Source of the DNA: Dama dama | Taxonomy: Eukaryota; Chordata; Mammalia; Artiodactyla; Cervidae | Direction of reading: 5' to 3' | Length of the DNA: 64,000 bases | Assembly: GCF_033118175.1 (NCBI RefSeq) | Contig: NW_026870888.1 | Location: 2,294,001-2,358,000 of the forward strand | Part shown: piece after piece, positions 23,301 through 37,130 of the stretch | Layout of the letters: the number at the start of each line of letters is the position of its first letter | Numbering within the stretch: the stretch's first letter is position 1 | Notes under the pieces: model-generated | What the model was told of the DNA's origin: nothing | The model's input: only the letters and a program-made list of their open reading frames with translations | The model's database searches: none | Position numbers and translations under genes: made by a program

Positions 23301-26300
23301 AGAGTGTACCCCAGGTTCCGGCCGCAACTCGAGAAAAACAATGAGACTTCCCCCTCGCCGCGAGATGAGGCTCGATTCCCCTGCACTTCGTGCAGAGCAA
23401 ATCCGTGTTCCAAATCACACATGAAAGGAGCCTTGATTTCCTTGATGGCACTCCAGAGAACACCCAAGATCACTGTCTCAAGTCTAGAGGGATCCTGAGG
23501 TCACTGTAGCAACACGAAAGGGCTCCGTGGACCCCAAATCACCTCGAGATGAGAGCTTCGTCCCTGGCTTCGACTCAAGAGGAATACCCACTTTCCACAA
23601 GCACCTCAAGAGGAGGCTTCTCTCAGCTACAGGTATGTGAGAGGGACCCTGAGTTTGTGGCCTCAAGTAGAATGGACACCGAGATGCTCTGAATCGAAGG
23701 AAGGCCGGATATCCCTGCAGTGAATTGAATGCAGGCTCGTCTTGCATCTCCCTCGACGAAGGGATGTCTGAATCCCCTGTGGAGACCAAGGAGAAAGACC
23801 TAGTTCTCCGCCTCATCGCGACCGGAGGCCTCACGTCCTTTGAAAACTCGAGAGGTCCAAGGAGATCAATGCTTCCAAAGGAGACGATGCCTGACTCCTC
23901 TTGAAAATGGATAGGAGTCCCAGGATCCCTGTGGCACGTGGAATTGGACCCTGGGTCTCCCGCCTCACGTGGAGACGCGTCCCAATGGCCATGCCAAGAC
24001 TCGAGGAGAATCCCGAGGTGTCCCTCGCACCTAGGCAGGAGTCCTGACGTCGCTGAAAAACACGTGTCTGGAAGGGCCCTCCCCGTCGTAACTCGAGAAT
24101 ATACCCCAGGTTCCGGCCGCAACTCGAGAAAAACCATGAGACTTCCCCCTCGCCGCGAGATGAGGCCCGATTCCCCTGCACTGTGTGCAGAGCAATTTCG
24201 TGTTCCACATCAAACAGGAAAGGAGCCTTGATTTCCTTGATGGCACTCCAGAGGACACCCAAGATCACTGTCTCATGTCTAGAGGGATACTGAGGTCACT
24301 CTAACAACACAAAAGGGCTCCGTGGACACCAAATCAACTCGAGATGAGAGCTTCTTCCCTGGCTTCGACTCAAGAGGAATACCCACTTTCCACAAGCACC
24401 TCAAGAGGAGGCTTCTCTCAGCTACAGGTATGTGAGAGGGACCCTGAGTTTGTGGCCTCAAGTGGAATTGACACCGAGATGCTCTGACTCGAAGGAAGGC
24501 CGGATATCCTTGCAGTGAATTGAATGCAGGCCTCTTTTGCATCTCCCACGAAGAAGGGATGTCTGAATCCCCTGTGGAGACCACAGAGAAAGACCTAGTT
24601 CTCCGCCTCTTCGCGATCGGACGCCTCACGTCCTTTGAAAACTCGCGAGGTCCGCGGAGATCAATGCTTCCAAAGGAGACGATGCCTGACTCCTCTTGAA
24701 AATGGATAGGAATCCCAGGATCCCTGTGGCACGTGAAAAGGGACCCTGGGTCTCCCGCCTCACGTGGAGATGCGTCCCAATGGCCATGCCAAGACTCGAG
24801 GAGAATCCCGAGGTGTCCCCACGCACCCAGGCAGGAGTCCTGACATCGCTGAATAAACACGTGTCTGAAAGGCCCTTCTGGTCGTAACTCGAGAATGTAC
24901 CCCAGGTTCCGGCCGCAACTCGAGAAAAACAATGAGACTTCCCCCTCGCCGCGAGATGAGGCCCGATTCGCCTGCACTGCGTGCAGAGCAATTCCGTGTT
25001 CCACATCAAACATGAAAGGAGCCTTGATTTACTTGATTGTACTCCAGAGAACACCCAAGATCACTGTCTCATGTCTAGAGGTATACTGAGGTCACTGTAG
25101 CAACACGAAAGGGCTCCGTGGACCCCAAATCAACTCGAGATGAGAGCTTCTTCCCTGGCTTCGACTCAAGAGGAATACCACTTTCCACAAGCACCTCAAG
25201 AGGAGGCTTCTCTCAGCTACAGGTATGTGAGAGGGACCCTGAGTTTGTGGCCTCAAGTGGAATGGACACCGAGATGCTCTGACTCGAAGGAAGGCCGGAT
25301 ATCCCTGCAGTGAATTGAATGCAGGCCTCTTTTGCATCTCCCACGACGAAGGGATGTCTGAATCCCCTGTGGAGACCACAGAGAAAGACCTAGTTATCCG
25401 CCTCATCGCGATCGGAGGACTCACGTCCATTGAAAACTCGAGAGGTCCGAGGAGATCAATGCTTCCAAAAGAGACGATGCCTGACTCCTCTTGAAAATGG
25501 ATAGGAGTCCCAGGATCCCTGGGGCACGTGAAAACGCACCCTGTGACTCCCGCCTCACGTGGAGACGCGTCCAAATGGCCATGCCAAGACTCGAGGAGAA
25601 TCCCGAGTTGCCCCTCGCACCTAGGCAGGAGTCCTGACGTCGCTGAACAAACACGTGTCTGGAAGGGCCCTTCCGGTCGTAACTCGAGAGTGTACCCCAG
25701 GTTCCAGCCGCAACTCGAGAAAAACAATGAGACTTTCCCCTCGCCGCGAGATGAGGCCCGATTCCCCTGCACTGTGTGCAGAGCAATTCCGTGTTCCACA
25801 TCAAACAGGAAAGGAGCCTTGAATTCCTTGATGGCACTCCAGAGAACACCCAAGATCACTGTCTCATGTCTAGAGGGATACTGAGGTCAGTCTAACAACA
25901 CGAAAGGGCTCCGTGGACACCAAATCAACTCGAGATGAGAGCTTCTTCCCTGGCTTCGACTCAAGAGGAATACCCACTTTCCACAAGCACCTCAAGAGGA
26001 GGCTTCTCTCAGCTACAGGTATGTGAGAGGGACCCTGAGTTTGTGGCCTCAAGTGGAATGGACACCGAGATGCTCTGACTCGAAGGAAGGCCGGATATCC
26101 TTGCAGTGAATTGAATGCAGGCCTCTTTTGCATCTCCCACGAAGAAGGGATGTCTGAATCCCCTGTGGAGACCACAGAGAAAGACCTAGTTCTCCGCCTC
26201 TTCGCGATCGGAGGCCTCACGTCCTTTGAAAACTCGCGAGGTCCGCGGAGATCAATGCTTCCAAAGGAGACGATGACTGACTCCTCTTGAAAATGGATAG

Positions 26301-26664
26301 GAGTCCCAGGATCCCTGTGGCACGTGGAACGGGACCCTGGGTCTCCCGCCTCACGTGGAGATGCGTCCCAATGGCCATGCCAAGACTCGAGGAGAATCCC
26401 GAAGTGTCCCTCGCACCTAGGCAGGAGTCCTGACGTCGCTGAACAAACACGTGTCTGGAAGGGCCCTCCCCGTCGAAACTCGAGAGTGTACCCCAGGTTC
26501 CGGCCGCAACTCGAGAAAAACAATGAGACTTCCCCCTCGCCGCGAGATGAGGCTCGATTCCCCTGCACTTCGTGCAGAGCAACTCCGTGTTCCAAATCAC
26601 ACATGAAAGGAGCCTTGATTTCCTTGATGGCACTCCAGAGAACACCCAAGATCACTGTCTCAAG
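20301..26664. repeat. Tetramer duplication (two copies, period 3,182 bp)
   Basis: Monomers at 20301, 21096, 21892 and 22687 reappear in order at 23483, 24278, 25074 and 25869, each offset by exactly 3,182 bp. Shared private states include CACCTCGAG near 20,350 and 23,532, CCCCACGCACCC near 21,635 and 24,817, and a one-base deletion (ATACCACTTTCC) near 21,995 and 25,177. The few differences I noticed, such as CCTTGTGGC versus CCCTGTGGC near 21,541 and 24,722, suggest identity of roughly 99%, estimated by eye only. This is a short higher-order repeat, present twice. Confidence 0.85.
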
Positions 26665-27461
26665 TCTAGAGGGATCCTGAGGTCACTGTAGCAACACGAA
26701 AGGGCTCCGTGGACCCCAAATCAACTCGAGATGAGAGCTTCGTCCCTGGCTTCGACTCAAGAGGAATACCCACTTTCCACAAGCACCTCAAGAGGAGGCT
26801 TCTCTCAGCTACAGGTATGTGAGAGGGACCCTGAGTTTGTGGCCTCAAGTGGAATGGACACCGAGATGCTCTGACTCGAAGGAAGGCCGGATATCCCTGC
26901 AATGAATTGAATGCAGGCCTCTTTTGCATCTCCCACGAAGAAGGGATGTCTGAATCCCCTGTGGAGACCACAGAGAAAGACCTAGTTCTCCGCCTCTTCG
27001 CGATCGGAGGCCTCACGTCCTTTGAAAACTCGCGAGGTCCGCGGAGATCAATGCTTCCAAAGGAGACGATGCCAGACTCCTCTTGAAAATGGATTGGAGT
27101 CCCAGGATCCCTGTGGCACGTGGAAATGGACCCTGGGTCTCCCGCCTCACGTGGAGATGCGTCCCAATGGCCATGCCAAGACTCGAGGAGAATCCCGAGG
27201 TGTCCCCACGCACCCAGGCAGGAGTCCTGACATCGCTGAATAAACACGTGTCTGGAAAGGCCCTTCTGGTCGTAACTCGAGAATGTACCCCAGGTTCCGG
27301 CCGCAACTCGAGAAAAACAATGAGACTTCCCCCTCGCCGCGAGATGAGGCCCGATTCCCCTGCACTGCGTGCAGAGCAATTCCGTGTTCCACATCAAACA
27401 TGAAAGGAGCCTTGATTTCCTTGATGGCACTCCAGAGAACACCCAAGATCACTGTCTCATG

Positions 27462-28253
27462 TCTAGAGGGATACTGAGGTCACTGTAGCAACACGAAAGG
27501 GCTCCGTGGACCCCAAATCAACTCGAGATGAGAGCTTCTTCCCTGGCTTCGACTCAAGAGGAATACCACCTTCCACAAGCACCTCAAGAGGAGGCTTCTC
27601 TCAGCTACAGGTATGGGAGAGGGACCCTGAGTTTGTGGCCTCAAGTGGAATGGACACCGAGATGCTCTGACTCGAAAGAAGGCCGGATATCCCTGCAGTG
27701 AATTGAATGCAGGCCTCTTTTGCATCTCCCACGACGAAGGGATGTCTGAATCCCCTGTGGAGACCACAGAGAAAGACCTAGTTCTCCGCCTCATCGCGAT
27801 CGGAGAACTCACGTCCATTGAAAACTCGATAGGTCCGCGGAGATCAATGCTTACAAAGGAGACGATGCCTGACTCCTCTTGAAAATGGATAGGAGTCCCA
27901 GGATCCCTGTGGCACGTGGAAAGGGACCCTGGGTCTCCCGCCTCACCTGGAGATGCGTCCTAATGGCCATGCCAAGACTCGAGGAGAATCCCGAGGTGTC
28001 CCTCGCACCTAGGCAGGAGTCCTGACGTCGTGAAAAACACGTGTCTGGAAGGGCCCTCCCCGTCGTACTCGATAATATACCCCAGGTTCCGGCCACAACT
28101 CGAGAAAAACCATGAGACTTCCCCCTCGCCGCGAGATGAGGCCCGATTCCCCTGCACTGTGTGCAGAGTAATTGCGTGTTCCACATCAAACAGGAAAGGA
28201 GCCTTGATTTCCTTGATGGCATTCCAGAGGACACCCAAGATCACTGTCTCATG
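27462..28253. repeat. Shortest complete monomer (792 bp)
   Basis: It is shorter than the usual 795-796 through several small deletions in the second half. One is near 28,025 (GACGTCGTGAAAAACACG instead of GACGTCGCTGAACAAACACG). Another is near 28,066 (CGTACTCGATAA instead of CGTAACTCGAGAA). It also lacks one C in ATACCACC near 27,565. It starts with TATGGGAG rather than TATGTGAG near 27,612, a state otherwise seen in the A block. It is a useful single-copy landmark within the array. Confidence 0.75.
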
Positions 28254-31200
28254 TCTAGAGGGATACTGAGGTCACTGTAGCAACACGAAAGGTCTCCGTG
28301 GACCCCAAATCAACTCGAGATGCGAGCTTCGTCCCTGGCATTGACTCAAGAGGAATACCCACTTTCCACAAGCACCTCAAGAGGAGGCTTCTCTCAGCTA
28401 CAGGTATGTGAGAGGGACCCTGAGTTTGTGGCCTCAAGTGGAATGGACACCGAGATGCTCTGACTCGAAGGAAGGCCGGATAACCCTGCAGTGAATTGAA
28501 TGCAGGCTCTTCTTGCATCTCCCACGACGAAGGGATGTCTGAATCCCCTGTGGAGACCACTGAGAGAGACCTAGTTCTCCGCCTCATCGCGACCTGAGGC
28601 CTCACGTTCTTTGAAAACTCGAGAGGTCCGTGGAGATCAATGCTTCCAAAGGAGACGATGCCTGACTCCTCTTGAAAATGGATAGGAGTCCCAGGATCCC
28701 TGTGTCACGTGGAAAGGGACCCTGGGTCTCCCTCCTCACGTGGAGACGCGTCCCAATGTCCATGCCAAGACTCGAGGAGGATCCCGAGGTGTCCCTCGCA
28801 CCTATGCAGGAGTCCTGACGTCGCTGAACAAACACGTGTCTGGAAGGTCCCTCCCCGTCGTAACTCGAGAATATACCCCAGGTTCCGGACGCAGCTCGAG
28901 AAAAACCATGAGACTTCCCCCTCGCCGCGAGATGAGGCCCGATTCCCCTGCACTGCGTGCACAGCAATTCCGTGTTCCACATCAAACATGAAAGGAGCCT
29001 TGATTTCCTTGATGGCACTCCAGAGGACACCCAAGATCACTGTCTCATGTCTAGAGGGATACTGAGGTCACTGTAGCAACACGAAAGGGCTCCGTGGACC
29101 CCAAATCAACTCGAGATGAGAGGTTCTTCCCTGGCTTCGACTCAAGAGGAATACCCACTTTCCACAAGCACCTCAAGAGGAGGCTTCTCTCAGCTACAGG
29201 TATGTGAGAGGGACCCTGAGTTTGTGGCCTCAAGTGGAATGGACACCGAGATGCTCTGACTCGAAGGAAGGCCGGATATTTCTGCAGTGAATTGAATGCA
29301 GGCCTCTTTTGCATCTCCCACGAAGAAGGGATGTCTGAATCCCCTGTGGAGACCACAGAGAAAGACCTAGTTCTCTGCCTCTTCGCGATCGCAGGCCTCA
29401 TGTCCTTTGAAAACTCGCGAGGTCCGCGGAGATCAGTGCTTCCAAAGGAGACGATGCCTGACTCCTCTTGAAAATGGATAGGAGTCCCAGGATCCCTGTG
29501 GCACGTGGAAAGGGACCCTGGGTCTCCCGCCTCACGTGGAGATGCGTCCCAATGGCCATGCCAAGACTCGAGGAGAATCCCGAGGTGTCCCCACGCACCC
29601 AGCCAGGAGTCCTGACATCGCTGAATAAACACGTGTCTGGAAAGGCCCTTCTGGTCGTAACTCGAGAATGTACCCCAGGTTCCGGCCGCAACTCGGGAAA
29701 AACAATGAGACTTCCCCCTCGCCGCGAAATGAGGCCCGATTCCCCTGCACTGCGTGCAGAGCAATTCCGTGTTCCACATCAAACATGAAAGGAGCCTTGA
29801 TTTCCTTGATGGCACTCCAGAGAACACCCAAGATCACTGTCTCATGTCTAGAGGGATACTGAGGTCACTGTAGCAACACGAAAGGGCTCCGTGGAGCCCA
29901 AATCAACTCGAGATGAGAGCTTCTTCCCTGGCTTCGACTCAAGAGGAATACCACTTTCCACAAGCACCTCAAGAGGAGGCTTCTCTCAGCTACAGGTATG
30001 TGAGAGGGACCCTGAGTTTGTGGCCTCAAGTGGAATGGACTCCGAGATGCTCTGACTCGAAGGAAGGCCTGATATCCCTGCAGTGAATTGAATGCAGGCC
30101 TCTTTTGCATCTCCCACGACGAAGGGATGTCTGAATCCCCTGTGGAGACCCCAGAGAAAGACCTAGTTCTCCGCCTCATCGCGATCGGAGGACTCACGTC
30201 CATTGAAAACTCGCGAGGTCCGCTGAGATCAATGCTTCCAAAAGAGACGATGCCTGACTCCTCTTGAAAATCGATAGGAGTCCCAGGATCCCTGTGGCAC
30301 GTGGAAAGGGATCCTGGGTCTCCCGCCTCACGTGGAGATGCTTCCCAATGGCCATGCCAAGACTCGAGGAGAATCCCGAAGTCTCCCTCGCACCTAGGCA
30401 GGAGTCCTGACGTCGCTGAACAAACACGTGTCTGGAAGGGCCCTCCCCGTCGTAACTTGAGGATATACCCCAGGTTCCGGCCGCAACTCGAGAAAAACCA
30501 TGAGACTTCCCCCTCGCCGCGAGATGAGGCCCGATTCCCCTGCACTGCGTGCAGAGCACTTCCGTGTTCCAAATCAAACATGAAAGGAGTCTTGATTTCT
30601 TTGATGGCACTCCAGGGAAAACCCAAGATCACTGTCTCAAGTCTAGAGGGATCCTGAGGTCACTGTAGCAACACGAAAGGTCTCCGTCGACCCCAAATCA
30701 AATCGAGATGCGAGCTTCGTCCCTGGCTTCGACTCAAGAGGAATACCCACTTTCCACAAGCACCTCAAGAGGAGGCTTCTCTCAGCTACAGGTATGTGAG
30801 TGGGACCCTGAGTTAGTGGCCTCAAGTGGAATGGACACCGAGATGCTCTGACTCGAAGGAAGGCCGGATAACCCTGCAGTGAATTGAATGCAGGCTCTTC
30901 TTGCATCTCCCACGACGAAGGGATGTCTGAATCCCCTGTGGAGACCACTGAGAGAGACCTAGTTCTCCGCCTCATCGCGACCGGAGGCCTCACGTCCTTT
31001 GAAAACTCGAGAGGTCCACGGAGATGAATGCTTCCAAAGGAGACGATGCCTGACTCCTCTTGAAAATGGATAGGAGTCCCAGGATTCCTGTGGCACGTGG
31101 AAAGGGACCCTGGGTCTCCCGCCTCACGTGGAGACGTGTCCCAATCGCCATGCCAAGACTCGAGGAGAATCCCGAGGTGTCCCTCGCACCTAGGCAGGAG

Positions 31201-33028
31201 TCCTGACGTCACTGAACAAACACGTGTCTGGAAGGGCCCTCCCCGTCGTAACTCGAGAATATACCCCAGGTTCCGGCCGCAACTCGAGAAAAACCATGAG
31301 ACTTCCCCCTCGCCGCGAGATGAGGCCCGATTCCCCTGCACTGCTTGCAGAGCAATTCCGTGTTCCACATCAAACATAAAAGGAGCCTTGATTTCCTTGA
31401 TGGCACTCCAGAGAACCCCCAAGATCACTGTCTCATGTCTAGAGGGATACTGAGGTCACTCTAGCAACACGAAAGGGCTCCGTGGACCCCAAATCAAGTC
31501 GAGATGAGAGCTTCGTACCTGGCTTCCACTCAAGAGGAATACCCACTTTTCACAAGCACCTCAAGAGGAGGCTTCTCTCAGCTACAGGTATGTGAGAGGG
31601 ACCCGGAGTTTGTGGCCTCAAGTGGAATGGACACCGAGATGCTCTGACTCGAAGGAAGGCCGGATATTCCTGCAGTGAATTGAATGCAGGCCTCTTTTGC
31701 ATCTCCCACGAAGAAGGGATGTCTGAATCCCCTGTGGAGACCACAGAGAAAGACCTAGTTCTCTGCCTCATCGCGACCGGAGGCCTCACGATCTTTGAAA
31801 ACTCGAGAAGTCCGCGGAGATCAATGCTTCCAAAGGAGACGATGCCTGACTACTCTTGAAAATGGACAGGAGTCCCAGGATCCCTGTGGCACGTGGAAAG
31901 GAACCCTGGGTCTCCCACCTCACGTGGAGACGCGTCCCAATGGCCATGCCAAGACTCGAGGAGAATCCCGAGGTGTCCCTCGTACCTAGGCAGCAGTCCT
32001 GACGTCGCTGAACAAACACGTGTCTGTAAGGGCCCTCCCCGTCGTAACTCGAGAATATACCGCAGGTTTCGGCCGCAACTCGAGAAAAACCAAGAGACTT
32101 CCCCCTCGCCACGATATGAGGCCCGATTCCCCTGCACTGCGTGCAGAGCAATTCCGTGTTCCACATCAAACATGAAAGGAGCCTTGATTTCCTTGATGGC
32201 ACTCCAGAGAACACCCAAGATCACTGTCTCAAGTCTAGAGGGATCCTGAGGTCACTGTAGCAACACGAAAGGGCTCCGTGGACTCCAAATCAACTCGAGA
32301 TGAGAACTCCGTCCCTGGCTTCGACTCAAGAGGAAAACCCACTTTCCACAAGCACCTCAAGAAGAGGCTTCTCTCAGCTACAGGTATGTGAGAGGGACCC
32401 TGAGTTTGGGGCCTCAAGTGGAATGGACACCGAGATGCTCTGACTCGAAGGAAGGCCGGATATCCCAGGAGTGAATTGAATGCAGGCTCGTCGTGCATCT
32501 CCCACGATGAAGGGATGTCTGAATCCCCTGTGGAGCACACAGAGAAAGACCTAGTTCTCTGCCCCATCGCGAACGGAGGCCTCACGTCTTTGAAAACTCG
32601 AGAGGTCCGCGGAGATCAATGCTTCCAAAGGAGACGATGCCTGACTCCTCTTGAAAATGGATAGGAGTCCCAGGATCCCTGTGGCACGTGGAAAGGGACC
32701 CTGGGTCTCCCGCCTCACGTGGAGACACGTCCCAATGGCCATGACAAGACTCGAGGAGAATCCCGAGGTGTCCCTCGCACCTAGGCAGGAGTCCTGACGT
32801 CGCTGAACAAACACGTGTCTGGAAGGCCCCTCCCCGTCGTAACTCGAGAATATACCCCAGGTTCCGGTCGCAACTCGAGAAAAACCATGAGACTTCCCCC
32901 TCGCCGCGAGATGAGGCCCGATTCCCCTGCACTGCGGGCAGAGCAATTCCGTGTTCCACATCAAACCTGAAAGGAGCCTTGATTTCCTTGATGTCACTCC
33001 AGAGAACACCCAAGATCAATGTCTCAAG

Positions 33029-33823
33029 TCTTGAGGGATCCTGAGGTCACTCTAGCAACATGAAAGTGCTCCGTGGACCCCAAATCAACTCGAGATGAGA
33101 GCTTACTCCCTGGCATCGACTCAAGAGGGTATACCCACTTTCCATAAGCACCTCAAGAGGAGGCTTCTCTCTGCTACAGGTATGTGAGAGGGACCCTGAG
33201 TTTGTGGCCTCAAGTGGAATGGACACCGGGATGCTCTGACTCGAAGGAAGGCCGGATATCCTTGCAGTGAATTGAATGCAGGCTCGTCTTGCATCTCCCA
33301 CGACGAAGGGATGTCTGAATCCCCTGTGGAGCCCACAGAGAAAGACCTAGTTCTCCACCTCATCGCGACCAGAGGCCTCACGTCCTTTGAAAACTCGAGA
33401 GGTCCGCGGAGATCAATGCTTCCAAAGGAGACGATGCCTGACTCCTCTTGAAAATGGATAGGAGTCCCAGGATCCCTGTGGCACGTGGAAAGGGACCCTG
33501 GGTCTCCCGCCTCACGTGGAGACGCGTCCCAATGGCCATGCCAAGACACGAGGAGAATCCCGAGTTGTCCCTCGCCCCTGGCAGGAGTCCTGACGTCGCT
33601 GAACCAACACGTGTCTGGAAGGGCCCTCTCCATCGTAACTCCAGAATATACCCCAGGTTCCGGCCGGAACTCGAGAAAAACCATGAGACTTCCCCCTCGC
33701 CGCAAGATGAGGCCCGATTCCCCTGCACTGCGTGCAGAGCAATTCCGTGTTCCACATCAAACAGGAAAGGAGCCTTGATTTCCTTGATGGCACTCCAGAA
33801 AACACCCAATTCACTGTCTCAAG
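33029..33823. repeat. Monomer variant with a two-base deletion, shared by three copies
   Basis: Near 33,572 it reads CGCCCCTGGCAGG where the consensus is CGCACCTAGGCAGG. It also carries AACCAACACG and GTAACTCCAGAA downstream. The monomers at 37006 and 38597 share the CGCCCCTGG deletion and the CCAGAA or CCAAAA region. All three also read GGAGCCCACAGAG instead of GGAGACCACAGAG. Unlike the other families, these copies are dispersed (4.0 and 5.6 kb apart) rather than adjacent, and the intervening monomers belong to different types. Confidence 0.65.
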
Positions 33824-36800
33824 TCTAGAGGCATCCTGAGGTCACTGTAGCAACACGAAACGGCTCCGTGGACCCCAAATCAACTCGAAATGAGAGCTTC
33901 GTCCCTGGCTTGGACTCCAGAGGAATACCCACTTTCCACAAGCACCTCAAGAGGAGGCTTCTCTCAGCTACAGGTATGTAAGAGGGACCCTGAGTGTGTG
34001 GCTTCAAGTGGAATGGACACCGAGATGCTCTGACTCGAAGGAAGGCCGGATATCCCGGCAGTGAATTGAATGCAGGCTCGTCTTGCATCTCCCACGATGA
34101 AGGGATATCTGAATCCCCTGTGGAGACCACAGAGAAAGACCTAGTTCTCCGCCTCCTCGCGACCGGAGGCCTCACGTCCTTTGAAAACTCGAGAGGTCCT
34201 CGGAGATCAATGCTTCCAAAGGAGACGATGCCTGACTCCTCTTGAAAATGGATAGGAGTCCCAGGATACCTGTGGCACGTGGAAAGGGACACTGGGTCTC
34301 CCGCCTCACCTGGAGACGCATCCCAATGGCCATGAAAAGACTCGAGGAGAAACCCGAGGTGTCCCTCGCACCTCGACAGGAGTCCTGACGTCGCTGAACA
34401 AACACGTGTCTGGAAGGGCCCTCCCCGTCGGAACTCGAGAATATACCCCAGGTTCCGGCCGCAACTCGAGAAAAACCATGAGACTTCCCCCTCGCCGCGA
34501 GATGAGGCCCGATTCCCCTGCACTGCGTGCAGAGCAATTCCGTGTTCCACATCAAACATGAAAGGAGCCTTGATTTCCTTGATGGCACTCCAGAGAACAC
34601 CCAAGATCAATGTCTCAAGTCTTGAGGGATCCTGAGGTCACTCTAGCAATATGAAAGTGCTCCGTGGACCCCAAATCAAATCGAAATGAGAGCTTCTTCC
34701 CTGGATTGGCCTCCAGAGGAATACCCACTTTCCACAAGCACCTCAAGAGGAGGCTTCGCTCAGCTACAGGTAAGTGAGAGGGACCCTGAGTTTGTGGCCT
34801 CAAGTGGAATGGACACCGAGATGCTCTGACTCGAAGGTAGGCCGGATATCCTTGCAGTGAATTGAATGCAGGCTCGTCTTGCATCTCCCACGACGAAGGG
34901 ATGTCTGAATCCCCTGTGGAGCCCACAGAGAAAGACCTAGTCCTCCGCCTCATCGCGACCGGAGGCCTCACGTCCTTTGAAAATTCGAGAGGTCCGCGGA
35001 AATCAATGCTTCCGAAGGAAACGATGCCTGACTCCTCTTGAAATGGATAGGAGTCCCAGGATCCCTGTGGCACGTGGAAAGGGACCCTGGGTCTCCCGCC
35101 TCACGTGGAGATGCGTCCCAATGGCCATGCCAAGACTCGAGGTGAATCCCGAGGTGTCCCTCGCACCTAGGCAGGAGTCCTGATGTCGCTGAACAAACAC
35201 GTGTCTGGAAGGGCCCTCCCCGTCGTAACTCGAGAATATACCCCAGGTTCCGGCCGCAACTCGAGAAAAACCATGAGACTTCCCCCTCGCCGTGAGATGA
35301 GGCCCGATTCCCCTGCACTGCGTGCAGAGCAATTCCGTGTTCCACATCAAACGTGAAAGAAGCCTTGATTTCCTTGATGGCACTCCAGAGAACACCCAAG
35401 ATCACTGTCTGAAGTCTAGAGGGATCCTGAGGTCACTGTAGCAACACGAAAGGGCTCCCTGGACCCCAAATCAACTCGAGATGAGAGCTTCGTCCCTGGC
35501 TTCGACTCAAGAGGAATACCCACTTTCCACAAGCACCTCAAGAGGAGGCTTCTCTCAGCTACAGGTATGTAAGAGGGACCCTGAGTTTGTGGCTTCAAGT
35601 GGAATGGACACCGAGATGCTCTGACTCGAAGGAAGGCCGGATATCCCGGCAGTGAATTGAATGCAGGCTCGTCTTGCATCTCCCACGACGAAGGGATATC
35701 TGAATCCCCTGTGGAGACCCCAGAGAAAGACCTAGTCCTCCGCCTCCTCGCGACCGGAGGCCTCACGTCCTTTGAAAACTCGAGAGTTCCGCGGAGATCA
35801 ATGCTTCCAAAGGAGACGATGCCTGACTCCTCTTGAAAATGGATAGGAGTCCCAGGATACCTGTGGCACGTGGAAAGGGACACTGGGTCTCCCGCCTCAC
35901 ATGGAGACGCATCCCAATGGCCATGCCAAGACTCGAGGAGAATCCCGAGGTGTCCCTCGCACCTCGACAGGAGTCCTGACGTCGCTGAACAAACACGTGT
36001 CTGGAAGGGCCCACCCCGTCGGAACTCGAGAATATACCCCAGGTTCCGGCCGCAACTCGAGAAAAACCATGAGACTTCCCCCTCGCCGCGAGATGAGGCC
36101 CGATTCCCCTGCACTGCGTGCAGAGCAATTCTGTGTTCCACATCAAACATGAAAGGAGCCTTGATTTCCTTGATGGCACTCCAGAGAACACCCAAGATCA
36201 ATGTCTCAAGTCTTGAGGGATCCTGAGGTCACTCTAGCAATATGAAAGTGCTCCGTGGACCCCAAATCAAATCGAAATGAGAGCTTCGTCCCTGGATTGG
36301 CCTCCAGAGGAATACCCACTTTCCACAAGCACCTCAAGAGGAGGCTTCGCTCAGCTACAGGTAAGTGAGAGGGACCCTGAGTTTGTGGCCTCAAGTGGAA
36401 TGGACACCGAGATGCTCTGACTCGAAGGTAGGCCGGATATCCTTGCAGTGAATTGAATGCAGGCTCGTCTTGCATCTCCCACGACGAAGGGATGTCTGAA
36501 TCCCCTGTGGAGCCCACAGAGAAAGACCTAGTCCTCCGCCTCATCGCGACCGGAGGCCTCACGTCCTTTGAAAATTCGAGAGGTCCGCGGAAATCAATGC
36601 TTCCGAAGGAAACGATGCCTGACTCCTCTTGAAATGGATAGGAGTCCCAGGATCCCTGTGGCACGTGGAAAGGGACCCTGGGTCTCCCGCCTCACGTGGA
36701 GATGCGTCCCAATGGCCATGCCAAGACTCGAGGTGAATCCCGAGGTGTCCCTCGCACCTCGACAGGAGTCCTGACGTCGCTGAACAAACACGTGTCTGGA

Positions 36801-37130
36801 AGGGCCCACCCCGTCGGAACTCGAGAATATACCCCAGGTTCCGGCCGCAACTCGAGAAAAACCATGAGACTTCCCCCTCGCCGCGAGATGAGGCCCGATT
36901 CCCCTGCACTGCGTGCAGAGCAATTCCGTGTTCCACATCAAACATGAAAGGAGCCTTGATTTCCTTGATGGCACTCCAGAGAACACCGAAGATCAATGTC
37001 TCAAGTCTTGAGGGATCCTGAGGTCACTCTAGCAATATGAAAGTGCTCCGTGGACCCCAAATCAAATCGAAATGAGAGCTTCGTCCCTGGATTGGCCTCC
37101 AGAGGAATACCCACTTTCCACAAGCACCTC
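33824..37130. repeat. Dimer duplication (period 1,591 bp) with a partial third copy
   Basis: Monomers at 33824 and 34620 correspond to 35415 and 36211. From 34,620 to about 35,140 the match with 36,211-36,731 is almost perfect. It includes private states TCTTGAGGG, AATATGAAAGTG, ATTGGCCTCCAG, TTCGCTCAG and CAGGTAAGT. The opening of the next monomer (37,006 to about 37,130) has the same states through ATTGGCCTCCAG and then reverts to another type, so the third copy stops inside a monomer. The CCTCGACAGG state at 34,371, 35,961 and 36,757 shows that the second half of the 36211 monomer was replaced from its neighbour. Confidence 0.75.
34767..34775 (+). other. Perfect 5' splice-site-like CAGGTAAGT (also at 36,358-36,366)
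   Basis: Most monomers read CAGGTATGT at this position. These two duplicated monomers read CAGGTAAGT, the optimal U1 snRNA-complementary donor. In nearly every monomer the donor-like motif is preceded six bases earlier by TTCTCTCAG, which resembles a 3' splice site. There is no evidence of transcription here, and nine-base matches are expected by chance. The notable point is that it is repeated about 77 times in one orientation. Confidence 0.2.
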